From: Betaproteobacteria bacterium
GTDB lineage: Bacteria; Pseudomonadota; Gammaproteobacteria; Burkholderiales; Rhodocyclaceae
DNA: 43,374 nucleotides
Direction of reading: 5' to 3'
Assembly: GCA_019136545.1 (NCBI GenBank)
Contig: JAGVUA010000124.1
Span: 1-43,374 of the forward strand
The notes under the pieces were generated by a model. It ran no database searches. It saw only the letters and a list, made by a program, of their open reading frames with translations, and was not told where the DNA came from. The first letter of the stretch is position 1, and every line of letters begins with the position of its first letter. Both the position numbers and the translations under genes were made by a program. Of this stretch, positions 25,014 to 33,072 are shown one piece after another.

Positions 25014-25448
25014 TCACGACACGCCGGCGGCACGCTTCAGGCAGGCCAGATAGGCGGCGCCGTCGGGCGGCGCATTGTCCCGCTGGGCGCGCCAGACCGT
25101 TTCGCCCAGGCATTCGAGAATGTCGTGCAAAGCGGCGTGACGATCGCCGTGGCGTGCCGCCAGCCGCTCAAAAATGGCGCGTATGCCCGGCGGCTGGTCG
25201 ATGGCAAGCTGCTCGCCGATGGCCAGATGCAGCGAAAGATGCAGGAAGGGGTTGGTCTCGCCCTGCTCGGGCGTCCATTCGCGGCTGAGCGCGTCCTTGC
25301 CGCCGGCCAGCAATGCGTGGTATTCGGGATGCAAGGCGGCGATGTCCGCGGCCATGGTTTCCAGCGGCGTCGCCGGGAGGCCCTCGCAGCGTTTGCGCCA
25401 GGCCTCGGCAAGGAAGCCGCGCACTTGTTCCCGGCTGGGATTGAACAT
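25014..25448 (-). CDS. DUF1841 family protein
   Basis: A 144-residue protein beginning MFNPSREQVRGFLAEAW, the typical DUF1841 N-terminus, with a middle NPFLHLSLHLAIGEQLAIDQPPGIR and a C-terminal YLACLKRA. The family is restricted to beta/gamma-proteobacteria and has no known function. The start at 25448 is chosen because the upstream in-frame residues belong to no family pattern. It begins 2 bases after the nth stop, as the last gene of MCP-nth-DUF1841; nth-DUF1841 adjacency is common in betaproteobacteria. It converges on the GspE-like gene with 10 bp between stops. Confidence 0.88.
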   Translation of the reverse strand: MFNPSREQVRGFLAEAWRKRCEGLPATPLETMAADIAALHPEYHALLAGGKDALSREWTPEQGETNPFLHLSLHLAIGEQLAIDQPPGIRAIFERLAARHGDRHAALHDILECLGETVWRAQRDNAPPDGAAYLACLKRAAGVS

Positions 25449-25450
25449 GG

Positions 25451-26089
25451 TCAGGGCGCGGGCGTCTTGTCGCGATACGCGCACAGGTCGGCAATCAGGC
25501 AGCGCCAGCACTCGGGCTTTCTGGCCTTGCAGACGTGGCGGCCGTGCAGGATCAGCCAGTGGTGGGCGTGTTGGCGGTACTGCGCCGGCACTGCTTTCAG
25601 CAGCCCGCGCTCGACGGTCTCGACGTTCTTGCCGGGCGCCAGCCCGGTGCGGTTGGCGAGACGGAAGATATGGGTATCCACGGCGATGGTCGGTTCGCCG
25701 AACACCACGTTGAGAATGATGTTGGCGGTCTTGCGACCCACGCCGGGCAGCGCTTCGAGCGCGGCGCGATCGCCCGGTACCTGGCCGCCATGTCGTTCCA
25801 GCAGCAGTCGCGACGTGGCGATGACGTTCCTGGCCTTGGTCCGGTACAGGCCGATGGTCTGGATGTGGCCGGCAAGCTTCTCTTCGCCGAGCGCGATAAT
25901 GGCGGCCGGGGTCGGCGCCTCCTTGAACAAGGGGCCGGTGACCCGATTGACGCCCTTGTCGGTCGCTTGCGCCGAGAGAATGACCGCTACCAGCAGCTGG
26001 TAAGGCGAGTGGTAACTCAGTTCCGTCGCCGGTTCCGGATCGGCGGCGGCCAGGCGGGCGAACAGTTCGGCGCGCTGGCCCGGCTTCAT
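25451..26089 (-). CDS. nth: endonuclease III
   Basis: A 212-residue bifunctional DNA glycosylase/AP lyase for oxidised pyrimidines. The helix-hairpin-helix [10 protein letters not shown] contains catalytic Lys120; Asp138 is in AVDTHIFR. The C-terminal 4Fe-4S ligands are Cys187, Cys194, Cys197 and Cys203 (C-x6-C-x2-C-x5-C). All of these fall on the same numbers as in E. coli Nth, so the enzyme should be active. The ATG overlaps the stop of the upstream chemoreceptor gene (ATGA), an unusual translational coupling. Confidence 0.97.
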   Translation of the reverse strand: MKPGQRAELFARLAAADPEPATELSYHSPYQLLVAVILSAQATDKGVNRVTGPLFKEAPTPAAIIALGEEKLAGHIQTIGLYRTKARNVIATSRLLLERHGGQVPGDRAALEALPGVGRKTANIILNVVFGEPTIAVDTHIFRLANRTGLAPGKNVETVERGLLKAVPAQYRQHAHHWLILHGRHVCKARKPECWRCLIADLCAYRDKTPAP

Positions 26090-27267
26090 GCGATGCGGAA
26101 GCGGCCGACGCGATCCTGCAAGGACGACGACCGGACGGTCAGGTCGAGGCAGGACTGGTCAGCGGAGGCCGCCTGTTCCAGCGTTGCGTCGATGCTGCCG
26201 GCAATGCCGGTGGCTCGTCCCGCGATGTCGCCGATCAGCGCCTGCTGCTCGTCGGCCAAGGCCGTGATGCGCGCCATCAGCGACGAGATGCCCTGGACGC
26301 TTTCCAGCATTTCCGCCAGCGAGCGCCCGGCTTTTTCCGCGCGGGCGACGCCGATTTGCACGTTCTCGCGGCTTTCGCCCATCGTGACGACGGTTTGTTT
26401 CACCTGCGCCTGAATGCCGCTGATCACCTGGCTGATTTCCTCGGTGGCGCCGCCGGTCTTTTCCGCCAGCTTGCGCACTTCGTCGGCGACCACGGCGAAT
26501 CCGCGGCCCTGTTCGCCGGCGCGCGCCGCCTCGATGGCGGCATTGAGGGCGAGCAGATTGGTCTGCTCGGCGATGCCGCGGATCACCTCGATGATGGCGC
26601 CGATTTCGTCGGACCGCTGGCCGAGTTGGAAAACCTCGTCGGAAGCGCGCGATACCGTGTGCTCGATGACGCCCATGCCGCGGATGGTTTCATCGACCAC
26701 CGAAGTGCCGTCGCGCGCCACTTCGACGGCGCGCAGCGTCGAGTCCGTGACCTGGCTGGCGGTGGCGACCACTTCCTCGCCCTTGCCGCGCATGTCTTCG
26801 AGGATGCCGACGATGCGGCCGGTTTCCGCCTGCTGCGACACGAAGCGCTCGCGCACGTCGCCGAAGGTGTGCTGGAGGGAACGGCTGTCGCTACTCACGT
26901 CGCTGCCCAGGGTGCCGAGATCGTCGATCAGCTTGCGCAGCGTAGTGGCCATCTGGTTGATGGCCTGGGCGATGGCGCCGAGGCTGTCACCGCCCTCGAT
27001 GTCGCAACGGCGGGTCAGGTCGCCGTTGCCGATCGCCGTGGCGACGTCGGCGATCGACTGCAGGGGTTCGGCCATCAGGCGATGGACGATCCAATAGTTG
27101 AGCAGGCCAATGATGGCGCCCCCAACGGCGGCGGCCAGCGAGAAACCCGTATGCGTGCCGGGCTGCCAGAGGACGAAAGGATTGACCAGAAAGGGCAGGG
27201 CCAGGCCGATGGCGAGACCGATGCCGACATGGGCCAGGAGGACATTGCGCAAGGAGCTTGATTGCAT
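26086..27267 (-). CDS. methyl-accepting chemotaxis protein without a periplasmic sensor domain
   Basis: A 393-residue chemoreceptor. TM1 (about 8-28) and TM2 (about 43-62) are separated by only about 14 residues, so there is no periplasmic ligand domain. A HAMP domain follows (about 62-115, with [18 protein letters not shown]), then a long coiled-coil signalling domain whose hairpin tip is [20 protein letters not shown]. The start at 27267 is the first one compatible with the membrane anchor; a longer frame to 27357 adds non-family sequence. The signal is probably membrane- or cytoplasm-derived. It heads an operon with nth and DUF1841 and diverges from dnaB. No che genes are in the window. 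Confidence 0.9.
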   Translation of the reverse strand: MQSSSLRNVLLAHVGIGLAIGLALPFLVNPFVLWQPGTHTGFSLAAAVGGAIIGLLNYWIVHRLMAEPLQSIADVATAIGNGDLTRRCDIEGGDSLGAIAQAINQMATTLRKLIDDLGTLGSDVSSDSRSLQHTFGDVRERFVSQQAETGRIVGILEDMRGKGEEVVATASQVTDSTLRAVEVARDGTSVVDETIRGMGVIEHTVSRASDEVFQLGQRSDEIGAIIEVIRGIAEQTNLLALNAAIEAARAGEQGRGFAVVADEVRKLAEKTGGATEEISQVISGIQAQVKQTVVTMGESRENVQIGVARAEKAGRSLAEMLESVQGISSLMARITALADEQQALIGDIAGRATGIAGSIDATLEQAASADQSCLDLTVRSSSLQDRVGRFRIA

Positions 27268-27394
27268 GATGGATAGGTCCGGGAAAGTCCGAAAAAGTCT
27301 AAAACATGCGAAAGCGACATCTTTCGCGATGGTGCCAGCGACTGGAGCGGAAGGCAATCGGGACTATGCCGTCTATTCCGGTCTTGTTCACATC

Positions 27395-27414
27395 TTATCC
27401 ACGCGCTATCCACA
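27395..27414. promoter_or_regulatory. two DnaA-box-like 9-mers upstream of dnaB
   Basis: TTATCCACG (27395-27403) and CTATCCACA (27406-27414) each differ by one base from the consensus TTATCCACA, lie in the same orientation and are spaced 11 bp start to start. TTGTTC (27384-27389), a 17-bp spacer and TATCCA (27407-27412) could form a weak promoter overlapped by both boxes. The dnaB ATG is 71 bp downstream. The rest of the 217-bp gap to the divergent MCP gene shows no other clear signal. Confidence 0.5.
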
Positions 27415-27484
27415 GCTTGTCCTATCGTCAAGCCGGGCGACCATCGGTAGACTGCCGCGACAACTCCGAGGAGCAAAGACAAAG

Positions 27485-28882
27485 ATGGCCCAGGTGCGTT
27501 CGATCAATGCCGGCCCCGCCGGCGACCCGCAGGTGGCGGCGCTCAAGCTGCCGCCCCATTCCATCGAGGCCGAGCAGTCGCTGATCGGCGGCCTGCTGCT
27601 CGACAACGCCGCCTGGGACCGCATCGCCGACATTGTCACCGAAGGGGATTTCTACCGCGACGACCACCGGCGCATCTTTGCCCACATCCGCAAGCTGGTC
27701 GAAATGGCCAAGCCGGCCGACGTGGTGACGGTCTATGAGTCGATCGAGAAAAGCAACGAGGTGGACCAGACCGGCGGCATCGCCTACCTCGGCGAAATCG
27801 CCAACGCCACGCCGTCGGCGGCCAATATCCGGCGTTACGCCGAGATCGTGCACGAGCGGGCGGTGCTGCGCAAGCTGGTTACCGTCGGCGACGAAATCGC
27901 CGCCAGCGCGCTCAACCCCGCGGGACGCGACGCCAAGCAGCTGCTCGACGAGGCGGAGCGCCGGGTGTTCGAGATCGCCGAGGCCGGCGCCAAGTCGGTG
28001 CAGGGTTTCGCGGCCATCACGCCGCTGCTGGGCGAAGTGGTGGACAAGATCCAGCAGCTCTACGATCGCGAAAATCCCTCGGACATCACGGGCGTGCCCA
28101 CCGGGTTCGCCGATCTGGACGCCATGACCTCGGGCTTGCAGCCGGGCGACATGATCGTCGTTGCCGGCCGGCCATCGATGGGCAAGACGGCATTCGCGCT
28201 CAACATCGCCGAGCACGTCGGCGTCGAGCTGCGCCTGCCGGTGGCCATCTTCAGTCTGGAAATGTCCGGGCCGCAGATCGCCACCCGCATGTTGTCCTCG
28301 ATCGGCCGTCTCGACCAGCACAAGACGCGCACCGGCAGGCTCAGCGACGACGACTGGGACAAGATGACCGTGGCGCTCGGCAAGCTGCACGAGGCGCCCA
28401 TCCACATCGACGAGACGGGCGCCATCAACGCCACCGACCTGCGCGCGCGTGCCCGGCGTCTGCACCGGCAGTGCGGCAAGCTGGGCCTGATCGTTATCGA
28501 CTACATCCAGCTGATGACGTCGAGCAAGGAAGGCGAGAACCGCGCCACGGAAATCTCCGAGATCTCGCGCTCGATCAAGGCGCTGGCCAAGGAGCTGGAA
28601 GTGCCGGTGATCGCACTGTCGCAACTTTCGCGCAAGGTCGAGGAACGCAACGACAAGCGACCGCTGATGAGCGACCTGCGCGAATCCGGCGCCATCGAGC
28701 AGGACGCCGACATCATCCTGATGATGTACCGCGAGGAGTATTACAAGCCGGACACACCGGAAAAGGGCGTGGCCGAGGTCATCATCGGCAAGCACCGCAA
28801 CGGCCCTACGGGCACCGTGAAGCTTACCTTCCTCGGCGAGTACACCAAGTTCCTCAACTTCGCGGCGCCGGGCAGCTACTGA
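27485..28882 (+). CDS. dnaB: replicative DNA helicase DnaB
   Basis: A 465-residue hexameric 5'-3' helicase of the replisome. The N-terminal DnaB_N domain (about 20-125) contains HSIEAEQSLIGGLLLDN, typical of the family. The RecA-like C-terminal domain has Walker A GRPSMGKTAFALN (about 230-242), FSLEMSGPQIATRM, the DYIQLM motif (Walker B) and LSQLSRKVEERNDKRP. No intein is present. ATG at 27485 is preceded by GAGGAG; the frame is open much further upstream but the added residues are not DnaB-like. Length matches E. coli DnaB (471). Confidence 0.97.
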   Translation: MAQVRSINAGPAGDPQVAALKLPPHSIEAEQSLIGGLLLDNAAWDRIADIVTEGDFYRDDHRRIFAHIRKLVEMAKPADVVTVYESIEKSNEVDQTGGIAYLGEIANATPSAANIRRYAEIVHERAVLRKLVTVGDEIAASALNPAGRDAKQLLDEAERRVFEIAEAGAKSVQGFAAITPLLGEVVDKIQQLYDRENPSDITGVPTGFADLDAMTSGLQPGDMIVVAGRPSMGKTAFALNIAEHVGVELRLPVAIFSLEMSGPQIATRMLSSIGRLDQHKTRTGRLSDDDWDKMTVALGKLHEAPIHIDETGAINATDLRARARRLHRQCGKLGLIVIDYIQLMTSSKEGENRATEISEISRSIKALAKELEVPVIALSQLSRKVEERNDKRPLMSDLRESGAIEQDADIILMMYREEYYKPDTPEKGVAEVIIGKHRNGPTGTVKLTFLGEYTKFLNFAAPGSY

Positions 28883-28893
28883 CGAAAGTCAGT

Positions 28894-28910
28894 GGCGGCG
28901 ATACGCCGCC
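28894..28910. terminator. perfect hairpin between convergent dnaB and pldA
   Basis: GGCGGCG (28894-28900), loop ATA and CGCCGCC (28904-28910) form a perfect 7-bp GC stem in the 38-bp gap between the two stops. It lacks a T-run on both strands. Position and symmetry suggest a bidirectional transcription end, with efficiency unknown. Confidence 0.5.
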
Positions 28911-28920
28911 CGCATCGCCG

Positions 28921-29997
28921 CTAGCGCCACTCGACCAGCGAAATGCCGGCGCCGATCATCGTCTGGCGATGGTTGTAGTCGATCATGCTTTCGCCGTAGC
29001 CGGAGAACAGCGTCAAGTGCGCCTTGAGGAAGCCCGACAGCGGGATCGACCAGTCGAGGCGCACCGAGCCGCGCGAATTCTCCCCGCCGCGCAGCGAATG
29101 CCGGCCCTGCAGCGATACCACATGGCCACCGAAACGCCGCGCGTAGATGACTTCGCCGCGGCCGATGTAGTCCTCGATATGCGGGTTGTCGTCGTCCTTG
29201 TCGCTTTCGGGAAGCCGCCACCACGGCCGGATCAGGAGGGTGGCATCGTCGGTTTCCAGGCCGGTCTGGGCGATCACGCGGTTCCAGCTGCGCGAAAGAG
29301 GCCGTTCGCGGCCGTTCGATTGATGATTGAGGCTGATGCTGGACAATTGGCCGCGCCAGTCGCCGATGCTGTAGGGCGTGCGGAAGACCAGGATCGCTTC
29401 CGGCTCGTAGTTGGTTTCCCGGAACGGCCGCGAGACTTTCTGGTTGTAAACCTGCCAACGCGAACTTTGCGTGTAGCCGAACCAGAGATTGGCGCGGTCG
29501 TCGAACAAGCCGTCCCAGACTTTCGACTTGAAGCTGATCTGAAACTGCACTTCGGTCGGGTCGACGGGAAGCGGCGAGCTCACGGTGTTGTCCTGCTGCT
29601 CGGAGGAAGGCTGGCGATTGACGTGATTGGTATGGGTGCCCACCAATATGTGCATCGGCTTGTAGGCCTTGATCTCGAAAGTGCCCCGGGCGACGGCGGG
29701 ATCGAGGTCCCATGCATCGACCAGGCTGCGCCCCTTGTTGGCCTGCAGTTCCGAGCGCGTGGCCAGCAGCGTTTCGCGGGTTGCCGCCTTGTCGGGTACC
29801 GCGGGCGCGCTCGGTGTCGACGCCGTGTTGGCGGCCGGGGCCGCCTGGGCAGTCGGGTTCGGCGTCGGCCGGAACAGCCGGTCGTAGCAGCTCAGGCGCA
29901 GGCCGTCGTCGTCGATCGATGCGCATTCATTGGCCTGTGCCAGGTACGACAGGCTGGCGAGAAACGCAGCCAGGGTGGCGGGGAGAATTCTGGGCAT
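28921..29997 (-). CDS. pldA: outer-membrane phospholipase A
   Basis: A 358-residue OMPLA-type beta-barrel phospholipase. A signal peptide ends near residue 22; a mature N-terminal ECASIDDDGLRLSCYDRLF motif and a Pro/Ala-rich linker follow, then the barrel. The catalytic triad is His225, Ser227 and Asn239 in SSISLNHQSNGRERPLSRSW, with the same spacing as His142-Ser144-Asn156 of E. coli PldA. It acts as a dimer on phospholipids in the outer leaflet. It lies 43 bp downstream of dctM on the same strand, so partial read-through from the TRAP operon is possible. lplT, which handles lysophospholipids, is elsewhere in the window. Confidence 0.93.
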   Translation of the reverse strand: MPRILPATLAAFLASLSYLAQANECASIDDDGLRLSCYDRLFRPTPNPTAQAAPAANTASTPSAPAVPDKAATRETLLATRSELQANKGRSLVDAWDLDPAVARGTFEIKAYKPMHILVGTHTNHVNRQPSSEQQDNTVSSPLPVDPTEVQFQISFKSKVWDGLFDDRANLWFGYTQSSRWQVYNQKVSRPFRETNYEPEAILVFRTPYSIGDWRGQLSSISLNHQSNGRERPLSRSWNRVIAQTGLETDDATLLIRPWWRLPESDKDDDNPHIEDYIGRGEVIYARRFGGHVVSLQGRHSLRGGENSRGSVRLDWSIPLSGFLKAHLTLFSGYGESMIDYNHRQTMIGAGISLVEWR

Positions 29998-30040
29998 GAT
30001 GTCGATAGCGGAATGGAAAAATCAGAGGTCGCAGCAGTCA

Positions 30041-31342
30041 TCAACCCATGTGTTCGGGCAGGTACAGCGCGATGGCCGGAAAAGCGATCAGGATCAGCAG
30101 GCGCAGCAGATCGGTGACGATGAAAGGCAGTACTCCCTTGAAGATGGTGGTGAAGCTGACGTCGTTGATCACGCTCTTGATGACAAACACGTTCATGCCG
30201 ACCGGCGGATGGATCAGTCCCAGCTCGACGGTCATGACGATGATGATGCCGAACCAGATCGGATCGAAACCCAGGGCGATGATGACCGGATAAATGATCG
30301 GCACGGTCAGCACGATCATCGCCATGGCATCCATCAGGCAGCCGAGCAGCAGATACATTAGCATGATGATGGCAAGTACGCCGTAGCGGCCGATCCCCAG
30401 GCCCGCGAGCAGTTCGGCCAGGTATTGCGGCGTCTGTGTGACGGTGAGGAAGTAGCCGAAGAGCAGGGCGCCGATCAAGACCGTGAAGACCGCCGCCGAA
30501 GTGCGGGTGGCTTCCAGCAGCGCGTCGCGGATGCTGGCCAGGCTCAACTTGCGTCGCACTACGCCGAGCAGGAGCGCTCCGCAAGCGCCGACGCCGCCCG
30601 CCTCGGTCGGCGTGAAGAAGCCGCCGTATAAGCCGCCGATGACGAATACGAACAGGGTCAGCGGCGCCCAGACATCGCGGGCCGCGCGCAGCCTTTCGCG
30701 CAGGGGCGCGCGCTGCGTGGCTGGCAACAGCTTGGGGAAAACGCGGGCCAGGAGCGCGATGGTCAGCATGTACATGGCGACGGCGAGTATTCCGGGCAAG
30801 ATGCCGGCGATGAACAACTTGCCGATGTCCTGCTGGGTGATGATGGCGTAGACCGCCAGCACCGTGGAGGGCGGGATCATGATGCCTAGGGTGCCTCCCG
30901 CGGCGATGACGCCGGTCGCGAAGGATTTCGGATAGCCGTAGCGGCGCATTTCCGGATAGGCGACCGTCGAGAAGGTGGCGGCGGTGGCGACGGAAGAACT
31001 GCAGATCGCGGCGAAGCCGCCACAGGCGGCGATGGTGGCGAAGCCCAGGCCGCCGCGCCGGTGGCCGATGAAGGCATTGGCGGCGCGGAACAGTTCGCGG
31101 CTGATGCCCGAGGCCGATACCAGGGACCCCATCAGCATGAACATCGGAATCACGCCAAAGGCGTAGTCGGTCACCGTGCGCATCGACGTCTGCCCCACCA
31201 GCTTGAGCGCCGGGGTGGCCCCGACCAGATAGCTGTAGCCCGTGACGCCGACCAGGCCCATGGCCATGCCGACGGGCACGCGCAGCAGCATGAGCACAAA
31301 CAGGGCGACGAAGCCGGTCAGGGCGACAGCCGTTTCGCTCAC
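30041..31342 (-). CDS. dctM: TRAP transporter large permease DctM
   Basis: A 433-residue, roughly 12-TM large subunit of a tripartite ATP-independent periplasmic transporter, importing an organic acid using the sodium gradient. Family features: VIPMFMLMGSLVSASG, CGGFAAICSSSVATAATFSTVAYPEM, TLGIMIPPSTVLAVYA, GGVGACGALLLG and LGLIHPPVGMNVFVIK. Start is GTG at 31342, 12 bp after the dctQ stop. The substrate is set by the binding protein and cannot be deduced. Third gene of the dctP-dctQ-dctM order. Confidence 0.95.
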   Translation of the reverse strand: MSETAVALTGFVALFVLMLLRVPVGMAMGLVGVTGYSYLVGATPALKLVGQTSMRTVTDYAFGVIPMFMLMGSLVSASGISRELFRAANAFIGHRRGGLGFATIAACGGFAAICSSSVATAATFSTVAYPEMRRYGYPKSFATGVIAAGGTLGIMIPPSTVLAVYAIITQQDIGKLFIAGILPGILAVAMYMLTIALLARVFPKLLPATQRAPLRERLRAARDVWAPLTLFVFVIGGLYGGFFTPTEAGGVGACGALLLGVVRRKLSLASIRDALLEATRTSAAVFTVLIGALLFGYFLTVTQTPQYLAELLAGLGIGRYGVLAIIMLMYLLLGCLMDAMAMIVLTVPIIYPVIIALGFDPIWFGIIIVMTVELGLIHPPVGMNVFVIKSVINDVSFTTIFKGVLPFIVTDLLRLLILIAFPAIALYLPEHMG

Positions 31343-31354
31343 GAGGGCGCGCTT

Positions 31355-31891
31355 TCAGTCGGCAAGCTGGGCTCCCCGGCTTGTTTCGAGCAGCTCCGGC
31401 CGGAAGATCAGCCGCCAGCTGCGGATGGCGATCAGCAGCACGGCCGAGACGTCGCCCAGCCAGGCCACCGCGAACATCGGCCAGGTCGGCAGGTTGAGGT
31501 CGTAGGTGAGGACGTTGTCGCGATAGGTGACCAGCACCTTGTCCAGCAGCATCAGGGTATGCACCACGACGACGAACAGCAATACCAGCGTCGCGAAGAT
31601 GTCGATGAGTCGCTTGAAGCGCGGGCCAACGGCCGACCACAACACGTCGACCGTGATGTGGCTGCCGCGGTAGCTGGCCGCGGCGATGCCCCAGAAGATG
31701 AGCACGCCGAGCATCAGGCGACCGAAATCGTAGCTGTCGGGGATCGATGTATCGAAAAAGCGGCGCAGCACGACCGCAAGAAAGATATTGATTGCAACCA
31801 CGCCACCGACGACGGCGGCGATTAGTTCGATACCGTCGATCAGACGATCCATGCGGCGCTGGTTCAACACCCCCGGCGAGCCCCGACGCAA
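31355..31891 (-). CDS. dctQ: TRAP transporter small permease DctQ
   Basis: A 178-residue four-TM small subunit; helices run from DGIELIAAVVGGVVAINIFLAVVL through GVLIFWGIAAASYRGSHITVDVLW, FATLVLLFVVVVHTLMLL and a final segment near VAWLGDVSAVLLIAI. The RGSHITVD motif is family-typical. The TTG at 31891 has GGAG at good spacing; the only ATG, at 31852 (13 codons later), lacks a well-placed ribosome-binding site but gives a more typical N-terminus, so the start is unsettled. The dctP stop lies 16 bp upstream. Confidence 0.88.
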   Translation of the reverse strand: MRRGSPGVLNQRRMDRLIDGIELIAAVVGGVVAINIFLAVVLRRFFDTSIPDSYDFGRLMLGVLIFWGIAAASYRGSHITVDVLWSAVGPRFKRLIDIFATLVLLFVVVVHTLMLLDKVLVTYRDNVLTYDLNLPTWPMFAVAWLGDVSAVLLIAIRSWRLIFRPELLETSRGAQLAD

Positions 31892-31907
31892 GTTAACTCC
31901 GGAAGAC

Positions 31908-32927
31908 TCAGTGAAGCGAGTTGAACTTGGTCAGCGTCTGCTTGAGATTGTCGAGCACGGCTTTGGGATCCTGGCCGACCTTGCGCACGTCGTTTGCCCA
32001 CTGGCTTTCGATGGGCGCCACGGCGCCGCGCCACTGCGCCACCTGTTCGGCGCTGGGCTTGACTATTTCGTGGCCGGGCATGGCGGCAAGCTTGGCGCGT
32101 CCCCCGAACTCGTAGTTGGCCCAAGGGGTGGCCAGCTTCTCGGCCCATTCGGTCGTGCAGTGGCTGTCGATCACCTTCTTCTGCGCTTCGGACAGAGCAT
32201 CGTATTTGCCTTTGTTCATCACCCAGACGAAGGGCGACGCATACACGGGGGCGTCGAGGTGGTATTTCACGACCTTGTCGATACCGAACAGCACAATGGA
32301 TTCCCACGGGAAGGCGATGGCATCGGCGACGCCGCGTTCCAGCATGTCGCGCGATTCCGGCGCCGAAGCTTGTACGTTGGTGGCGCCAAGGGCGGTATCG
32401 AATTGGCCGACGGTGCCGTTCGACGGGCGCACCTTGAGCCCCCGCAAGTCGGCGGGCACCTGGATTTTCTTGCGCGAATGGAAGCTGCCCGGATCGTGGG
32501 TGAAGGCCAGGCAGAAATGCACATCCTTCATTTCCTTGGCGGCGTACTGGCGGTACCAGACGTCGAGCGCGGCCGAACCGGCCTTGCCGTTGGCGAACAG
32601 GAAGGGCAAGGAAGCCGCGGCCAGCACCGGGAAGCGTCCCGGTTGGTAGCCAGGGCTGACATAGGCCATGTCGGCAATGCCGTCCCGCGCCATGTCGTAA
32701 TGGTCGAAGGCCTTGCCCAATTGCTCGGCGGGGAACACGGTACCGGCAATACTGCCGTCCGAGGCCTTCTTTACCGAATCCATCCAGGCCTGAAACGAGG
32801 CGTGCAACGGGTGTTGCGCCGGCAGATAGTGACTGGCCTTCAGCTGTACGGGCTTCTGTTGCGCATGAACGAGGCTACTGCCGAGCGCGCATGCCAGGAG
32901 TCCAAGTGCCATCGCTTGCTTGTTCAT
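31908..32927 (-). CDS. dctP: TRAP transporter substrate-binding protein DctP
   Basis: A 339-residue periplasmic binding protein with a signal peptide ending at about VHAQQ (residues 1-22). The mature part begins VQLKASHYLPAQHPLHASFQAW, a DctP-family opening, and includes RDGIADMAYVSPGYQPGRFPV, LRGLKVRPSNGTVGQF (the substrate-carboxylate Arg region) and GVADAIAFPWESI. Ligand unknown; the family binds C4-dicarboxylates, aromatic or keto acids, and others. GGAGGG precedes the ATG by a few bases. First gene of the TRAP operon. Confidence 0.94.
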   Translation of the reverse strand: MNKQAMALGLLACALGSSLVHAQQKPVQLKASHYLPAQHPLHASFQAWMDSVKKASDGSIAGTVFPAEQLGKAFDHYDMARDGIADMAYVSPGYQPGRFPVLAAASLPFLFANGKAGSAALDVWYRQYAAKEMKDVHFCLAFTHDPGSFHSRKKIQVPADLRGLKVRPSNGTVGQFDTALGATNVQASAPESRDMLERGVADAIAFPWESIVLFGIDKVVKYHLDAPVYASPFVWVMNKGKYDALSEAQKKVIDSHCTTEWAEKLATPWANYEFGGRAKLAAMPGHEIVKPSAEQVAQWRGAVAPIESQWANDVRKVGQDPKAVLDNLKQTLTKFNSLH

Positions 32928-32983
32928 GGTCCCTCCGTGCTTTTCTTGGATGTGTGGGCCGGATTTATTTCCCGAGCATCTCG

Positions 32984-32989
32984 ATTGTA
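32984..32989 (-). promoter_or_regulatory. possible -10 (TACAAT) of the TRAP operon
   Basis: On the minus strand TACAAT lies about 57 bases before the dctP ATG, inside an AT-richer patch with tandem GTTACA units (GTTACAAGTTACA). No good -35 is evident at 17 bp, so an activator may be needed. Confidence 0.3.
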
Positions 32990-33072
32990 ACTTGTAACGA
33001 CAACAGCATCGGACCTGTGCCGCCTCCTGGCCATCGGCCACGCGCATGGCCATGGCGAGACCGCGAAAAGGC

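Noticed and set aside
27268..27357. Upstream extension of the chemoreceptor gene
   Set aside because: The added 30 residues show no family pattern, and the ATG at 27267 leads directly into the first membrane helix.
27098..27484. Upstream extension of the dnaB frame
   Set aside because: The residues do not resemble DnaB, the region overlaps the divergent MCP gene, and the ATG at 27485 has a clear GAGGAG site.
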